A DNA stretch of 64,000 nucleotides from Whalleya microplaca. Taxonomy: Eukaryota > Ascomycota > Sordariomycetes > Xylariales > Xylariaceae. The first letter of the stretch is position 1, and every line of letters begins with the position of its first letter. The stretch lies in NCBI GenBank assembly GCA_022497155.1, contig MU385725.1:186001-250000 (forward strand), given 5' to 3'. Below are positions 58,412 through 64,000 of the stretch, piece by piece. A program made the translations under genes and the position numbers. The notes under the pieces were generated by a model. It did no database searches. It saw only the letters and a program-made list of their open reading frames with translations, and had not been told where the DNA came from.

Positions 58412-60495
58412 ATGCCCTACAATAACCCTCTCAACGTCTATAAGGGGCCGAACTCTGTACAGGCATACTTTGACCCTGACACAGGACCGCCATTACCCTT
58501 AGTAGAGATCCCACAGCGCCTCAATCCATATCGGCAAGATGGCGTGCGCATATATGCCAAAATGATGACCATGCACCCAGCCAATAATGTGAAAGCCATG
58601 CCTGGTATGTCTCAAAAGCAACCCTAAGCGTGTCAAAAGTTAACCATGGATATCAGCCCTAAACCTTCTAGAAAAGAGTGTGATCCCGGGAGAGACGAAG
58701 ACAATTATCGAGTACAGTTCCGGGTCAACGGTGATATCAATGTCCCGTGAGTAACACCGGTGATATATATTGCTTTTTATCTTAGTTCACAAGAAAAAAG
58801 GAAAGGGTTGAGAGCTCCTGAGGCGTGGTTTACGACTCTCTATTATCTTCAAACTTCATCAGAAGAGAATGAACTGACTCGGTGGTGTAGTGATATCTCG
58901 TGTATTCCATGGTATTTCGGATGTCCGTGCATTCTTGAGTAACAAAACAAGCCTTACGAAGTTGCGGTTGATGCAGTTCTTTGGTCTTGACATGTGAGTT
59001 TCTTAAACATACTGTTATGTGGTACGTTTTTTTTAATACCCAATACAAGAACATTATTCGGTGGACCATCACAACCAGAACCTACAGACAGGCGTGGGGG
59101 GATTCGAGTTGCCGAGAAACTAGCCGAAGAGGTAGACTCTGTCACAAACCCCAACCAATATAATAATGACGACGTTAGCCTGAGCCTCTTCCCTCGCAGC
59201 TATTCACAGCTAACCAGGGTTATTAGAACTGGAAATCACATATCAGATGGACAGGGCCACAGATATTGAGGCAATTGCCAGAAATAAATCTAGTATGTGC
59301 TGGTATGGGGACTTCTGGTAGGTGTATTCAGACCAAAGGGGGCACCAATATCCGTTAACAAGTGGTAGGTACTATGACAGGCCTAGGTACATTCTTCAAG
59401 CAGGCAAAGCCGTCAGTATTTCGCCTAGGGTACGCATCTTCTCATTATTATACGGGGTCGTAAGGAAGTTACTGACAGCCCCCAGCGTTTGCACTGCACC
59501 AGGAGACAGAGTGCCAGGCCCTCGCTCCTTCGCTCTCCTTGCTCCAGTCGAATTTCCATGGAAATCATCCGTTGATCATATCGAGGAGGTGGGCTCGCAT
59601 GATTCTTTCTCTCTATCCTTGGACCTCTGTCGAGAAGGAATAGTATGTGGCCCATCAAGTGGATTCACTCTTGGTGGACTACTCAACTATATAGAGAAAA
59701 AGAAAGCTATCGGAACGCTCTCAGATCTGGCTGCCGAGGATGGAGAAGTTCATTGCGTCTTCCTCTGCTGCGACTTACCCTACCAGTATATCAACGAGTA
59801 CTTCGACAAATTAGGAACAGAGTACTTCCCTTCAATCAAGAACGAGGTGCGTACTAAGCTAGAATGGGAAAGTCAGATAAGCATGCTGACTCAAATATGA
59901 ATAGGAATTGGCAGGAGTCGACCTGTATAGATATGATGAAGCTTGGGAGAAGGATGCAACTGTTGTTTTTCCTTTGTTCTTTGACGTGAAACCAGTGCCA
60001 GTTTACGAGATTTTGCTATCAATACTCAAATTAGACTCAACAAACCAGAAGGGTCTAGAGAATATGGTTGCCCTCAAGCAGGACGTCGCCATCATTGACC
60101 TAAGGCAACCCAATGACTTCGCAAAGTTCAACCTTCCCGGTTCCATCAACTTGCCCTTCGCGAACTCGACCGACGCGAGCCCTTTCTCAGATCCGGCTGT
60201 GCTTGCGTCGCTATGGCCTAAACTAGATGCACGATTCAGTTCCCCTGACCAGAGTCTATTGTCAATCCAGGGCAAGCGGATTCTGGTGCTCTGCTATGAC
60301 GGCGATAGCTCGCGCGTCGCGACTAGTGTGCTACGAGCAAAAGGCTACGAGGCGGACAGCCTACGCGGTGGCTTTAGGGCCCTAGGAAACCTCAATGCAG
60401 ATGCATTCCAGGAAGAACGTAAAGGTTCGACAGGTCAGGAGGATAAGTTACGGATGATAGCCACACGTGAAGTTGAGCTCACAACTCCTTCGTGA
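58412..60495 (+). CDS. Cysteine-synthase-like PLP enzyme fused to a rhodanese domain, 537 aa
   Basis: Eight exons total 1614 nt in phase: 58412-58604, 58657-58746, 58891-58993, 59050-59173, 59227-59317, 59369-59429, 59486-59846 and 59905-60495. The N-terminal ~340 residues are a beta-family PLP fold. MHPANNVKAMPALNLLE carries the likely Schiff-base Lys at ~61, IEYSSGSTVISMS the substrate loop and AGMGTSGTMTGLG the phosphate-binding loop. GIVCGPSSGFTLGG lies near its end. The C-terminal part is a rhodanese domain: DVAIIDLRQPNDF, LPGSINLPF and an active-site loop VLCYDGDSSRVA with Cys at ~471. Fusion suggests sulfur made or mobilised by the PLP domain is carried as a persulfide. Exact chemistry is inferred. 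Confidence 0.9.
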
Positions 60496-61180
60496 TCGAC
60501 ACAAACATGGTGATGGGGATGTCATCGGGGGAAAGTGCAAAGTTGTTGTTCCGACGTGGCTGTGGTGTCAGTTCTGAATGGTTTCATGCAATTGATGAAG
60601 TGAGAGTACATCCATTGGGACCGCATTGTAGGTTAACAGCATGTTTTCGAGTGTATAAATGATATCTACTACGCATATATGTACGTATTGCAACCTTACA
60701 TATCTAGGTACATTTGATGTAGGTATCTTATCTAGCCTAGTCTGCACGTCATCCCTGACGAATCGGTGACCCACCTACAGTCCGTAGAAATCGTACAGTA
60801 CTTACATAAGAATCCCCACAGTGCTTATCACTTATACGCGCTAAATAACACGAACACCTAAGGTACAAACTAACATATAGGATTAATTAGTCAAGATTCG
60901 GGACTACGGTCAAGATGCAGGCTTATGGTTAGGTCCCGATTAAGGTTTCGGGTTGAGGCTGAAGCTTCGAGTTAGTATCCAAGTCTATTCTTGAGGCTAT
61001 CGTGAGTATACACATGGTGATAATCGAACAAGATAAGATCTGACATTTAGGATCGGCATTGATTGACCCTTGTTTCTATTAATTCGTGTAGGACATCATG
61101 CGAGTGAAATGCGATGTGGAGATTGTGGAATTTCAAGGAAACGGAGTCGCCCTAGCGTCGTCGTGTATCAACTATATGTA
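60496..61180. other. Intergenic region
   Basis: 3' flank of the fusion gene. It contains a patch of purine-rich short degenerate repeats near 60895-60985 (GATTCGGG/GGTTCGGG-like units). No gene seen. Confidence 0.45.
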
Positions 61181-61182
61181 TA

Positions 61183-61528
61183 CGGAGGTGCCTTTCAAAA
61201 GAAATGACCATACCGAAACCCCTGCCGGCTGCGTGGCACGTGGGGATCCGATTGCACGGCTGCAGCTATAGGTCCCTGTCACAGTATATCTTATTTGATA
61301 TAGACGGTATCTTATAGTAGCTATTATTCGCTACACTACTTATTATATAGCGCGTGTCCCACTGTAATCTAGCGTCCGATCGCTATAATTATAAGAGGCA
61401 GATACCGTGCGCAGCTTTTCTGTCGCACCAGATCGGCATTTCTGGAGCCAGCTGCAGCAGAGATCTGACAGGTGGATGACAGCCAGCAGGGGTTGTGGTA
61501 TGGTCATTTCTTTTGAAAGGCACCTCCG
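61183..61528. mobile_element. Second MITE: TA target duplication, CGGAGGTGCC ends
   Basis: The left end CGGAGGTGCCTTTCAAAAGA is repeated inverted at the right end (to 61528). The arms match over about 40-55 bp, including GAAATGACCATACC. TA dinucleotides flank it at 61181-61182 and 61529-61530. At 346 bp without a coding frame it is a Tc1/mariner-type non-autonomous element. It is unrelated in sequence to the one at 47816-48118. Confidence 0.9.
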
Positions 61529-61530
61529 TA

Positions 61531-62195
61531 TTAAAATTCCTTGGTTTTTCTGCATAAATACATAATCTAGGACTTATTCGTCAGCTGTGGACGGCGCCCA
61601 GTAAAGCCTTTAATGCAATATAACTTGATTTTGGAGTCCGATAGGCTATCATTGCTGTACAGTAGCAATAAAAATTATCCATGTACTGTGGATGTGAGGG
61701 ATTAGATGGCTCAAGTGGCTGGCTGTACATGTACTGCGTATGCGCCGGATTAGTGTAGGTTAATACTGATCCTATAGGGAATAAAGGTTGCATTATATGA
61801 TACTAGCACCTAGCAACGCTCAAGCGAGGTCCGTGTGCCCTTGCAACCATCTACCCTCTTTCGTGTAAGTGAGACGCATACTAGTCACCCCTTCTGGGGC
61901 TTGCTCGTTCCACGATAAATGCCTACCCAATAACGTATGGCCGCCGACATCGAGGGTCCCGGTGGCCAACACTGCGGAGTGTTGCTAAATACCGAGCGGC
62001 CTTTGAATGGTGTTAATCATTCACCGGACTCCCGGGGCGCCCAAATCCAGGAAATATAAAGAGGGAAACATGATGCCCTCGGCAGTTCAGTCGAGAAAGA
62101 CGTGAAGCATCAGTAGCGCTTTGGCATTCTTGACCCTAACTTTGCGTATACCAGAGACTAGTTTCGGAGAACCAAGGACACGGAAGCGGTTCGAA
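61531..62195. other. Promoter side of the monooxygenase gene
   Basis: It has a TATA-like ATATAAAG at about 62054, roughly 140 nt before the ATG, and a purine-rich leader. No other gene. Confidence 0.5.
62054..62061 (+). promoter_or_regulatory. TATA-like element of the monooxygenase gene
   Basis: ATATAAAG lies about 140 nt upstream of the chosen start at 62196, consistent with a core promoter and a ~100-nt leader. Confidence 0.45.
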
Positions 62196-63714
62196 ATGGC
62201 GCCACAAAAGCCGTTCCGGGTGATCTTTGTCGGCGGCGGCCTCGTGGGGATCACTGCCGCACATATGTTTGCGCAGGCCGGCATTGACTTTGTGATCTTG
62301 GAGCAGCACGAAGACTTGACACCCCAAATTGGCTCGACTCTTACCGTCATCCCTTCAACTATTCGCATCTTTGACCAACTAGGAATCTTGGATGCATTGC
62401 GCCCAGTCCTTTATCCGCTGAAGCGCACCTTCATGATATCCGCTGACGACGCTTCCATCATTTACGAAGTAGATTCGAACACTATCATCGAGAAAAAGTA
62501 TGTTTTTATGTATCTCAATCGTGAGAACGAACGATAGATAGCTGACCCGATTTAGCCATGGCTGGGCCGTACATTTAACCCATCGTCCTTCATTCGTCAA
62601 GGCTTTGTATAACAGCCTACCCGCGAGCACAAAAGCTAAGATCAAGGTGAACAAGCGCTGTGTTAAGGTCGATGCTCTGGACGACGGTGTACGCGTTACA
62701 TGTGCCGATGGTTCTGTGGAAGAAGGGTCGATCGTCATCGGCTCCGACGGTGTCCACAGTAGGGTTCGGCAATGTATGCAGGCGTTGGCTATGGACATGC
62801 AACCTCCCGATCGGTCACAAAGACAGAAGCTTCCGTATACGGCCACTTACCGGATGATCTTCGGGAGCATGCCAGAGGTTCCGGGTCTAATGCACAACAC
62901 GAACTACGAGGGCGCCTCCAAAGGTGTATCAACCCAGATCATCAACGGCGAGGGCCAAGCGTGGTTCGCTATATTCGAGGCTCTAGACCACCCAATTTCC
63001 GAGCGCGTGCGGTATACCGAAGAAGACAAGAGGAAGGTCTTGGAGAAGTGGGGTGATTTGTATATGGCCCCGGGCTGGAAACTCCGTGACGTCTACCCAC
63101 GACGAGACGGAGAAGCTGGGATGATCAACCTGGAGGAGGGCATCTTGGATCAGTGGAGCTGGAAACGTATCGTATGTGTCGGGGATGCCGTCCGGAAAGT
63201 CGAACCTCATGCCGGATTGGGATACAACAGCGGGGTTCCGGACGTGGTGGTGCTTGTGAATGGACTTCGACGGCTACTCCAGACCAACGCATCACCTAGC
63301 ACGGAAGCGTTGGAGACCCTATTTGCCGACTACCAGAAAGAGCGGATGATAGATATGCCGACAGTAATGGATGCATCAATGCAGCGCGCTCGGACGACTG
63401 CGTGGCTCACTAGGACACACGAAATCCTGTGCAGATATGCCATGCCGTACACTCCCTTGATATGGCATACTCTGAATAACGTTTGGTCGAAGTTCATTGC
63501 TCGAGGACCTGTGCTCGACTGGTTGGATGAGAATGAACTGCCGAAAGGAAAGATGCCATACATCCATTATCCTGCTTCCAAAAACAAAGGCAAGAACGCG
63601 AAGGATTTGCGAGTCTCAAAAGGGTCTGGGCTTTACGGCTTCTTCTTCTCCACTGGGGCAATTCTACTTGGCACTATGGCCGCAACAGGATTTCGATTCT
63701 ATCGAAAGATTTAG
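62196..63714 (+). CDS. FAD-dependent monooxygenase with C-terminal membrane helix, 486 aa
   Basis: Two exons: 62196-62497 and 62556-63714 (1461 nt, in phase), with a 58-nt intron (GTATGT..TTTAG). The dinucleotide-binding motif VIFVGGGLVGITAAH is at ~9-23 and ends in the acidic residue of VILEQHED. The DG motif is IVIGSDGVHSRVR and the GD motif is VCVGDAVRKVEPHAGLGYNS, so all three FAD-monooxygenase signatures are present. A hydrophobic helix (FFFSTGAILLGTMAATGF) followed by basic residues ends the protein. This tail-anchored layout resembles the PaxM-type epoxidases of fungal meroterpenoid pathways, though phenol hydroxylase relatives share the core. In the GD motif the usual D-A-A-H reads D-A-V-R. 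Confidence 0.9.
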
Positions 63715-64000
63715 GAGTAACATAACTCGGGTCAAGTCAGCTGAGTGAAATTGGACAGATATGTATTCTAGGCGGTTGTCTCGAAGTTTTGTTTAGTATA
63801 TCGATAAGTTTAGGGTCAGCGTAAGTTATGGAATGTAGTAATTGATCGTTTAGTCTCACACATTACAATAAGGAACTAGATCAACAATATTGTCGCCACA
63901 AAACCAATCTCAGAGATCTTTGGCATTTGCCCGGCTGTGAACAGCGGAATAGATGTTAACTGTGTTGTAATAGCTATTGTCAAGTTACAGATACAGCTTT
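63715..64000. other. 3' flank of the monooxygenase gene
   Basis: About 290 nt to the end of the window with no gene. Confidence 0.5.

Noticed and set aside
1..64000. CRISPR arrays, bacterial operons, rRNA genes, origins
   Set aside because: Intron-rich fungal nuclear sequence; no regularly spaced repeats or rRNA-like stretches were seen.

Overview
The window is nuclear DNA of a filamentous ascomycete (Pezizomycotina, most likely Sordariomycetes or a close relative). The evidence is short introns of about 50-80 nt with GTAAGT-type donors, CTAAC-like branch sites and CAG/TAG acceptors, fungal-restricted protein families, and an AT-rich block that looks like repeat-induced point mutation (RIP). 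Gene models were assembled by joining reading frames across splice sites by eye.

Layout. 1-6.6 kb is an AT-rich, stop-riddled, RIP-like transposon graveyard with a pair of degenerate LTR-like direct repeats. 8.5-14.7 kb (-) holds one 2033-residue DH/PH-type protein with two internal repeat arrays. 17.9-21.8 kb (-) carries a small two-helix membrane protein, a peroxisomal enoyl-CoA isomerase/hydratase ending in AKL, and a berberine-bridge-type FAD oxidase. 24.3-25.8 kb (-) is a Rho-like GTPase with a long N-terminal extension and no CAAX box. 27.4-36 kb (+) is conserved housekeeping: a Ure2p-like glutathione transferase, the splicing factor BBP/SF1 and the vacuolar membrane protease PFF1. 38-46.1 kb carries two small secreted cysteine-rich proteins, a Ser-rich disordered protein, an alpha/beta hydrolase and a short F-box protein.

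47.8-54.2 kb is accessory: a MITE with TA target duplication, a many-exon protein kinase whose C-terminus looks like an OTU-type cysteine protease, and two solo LTRs of one family, in opposite orientation, each with its own perfect 5-bp target duplication. One solo LTR sits exactly at the 3' end of the kinase gene and supplies its stop codon. 55-63.7 kb has a DHA2-type MFS transporter (-), a cysteine-synthase-like/rhodanese fusion (+), a second MITE and a membrane-anchored FAD monooxygenase (+). Transporter, sulfur-handling enzyme and monooxygenase lie close together and could be part of a small metabolic neighbourhood, but no backbone synthase is visible.

The best candidates for something unusual are the kinase-OTU-like fusion with its LTR-derived stop, the rhodanese fusion, and the two secreted cysteine-rich proteins.
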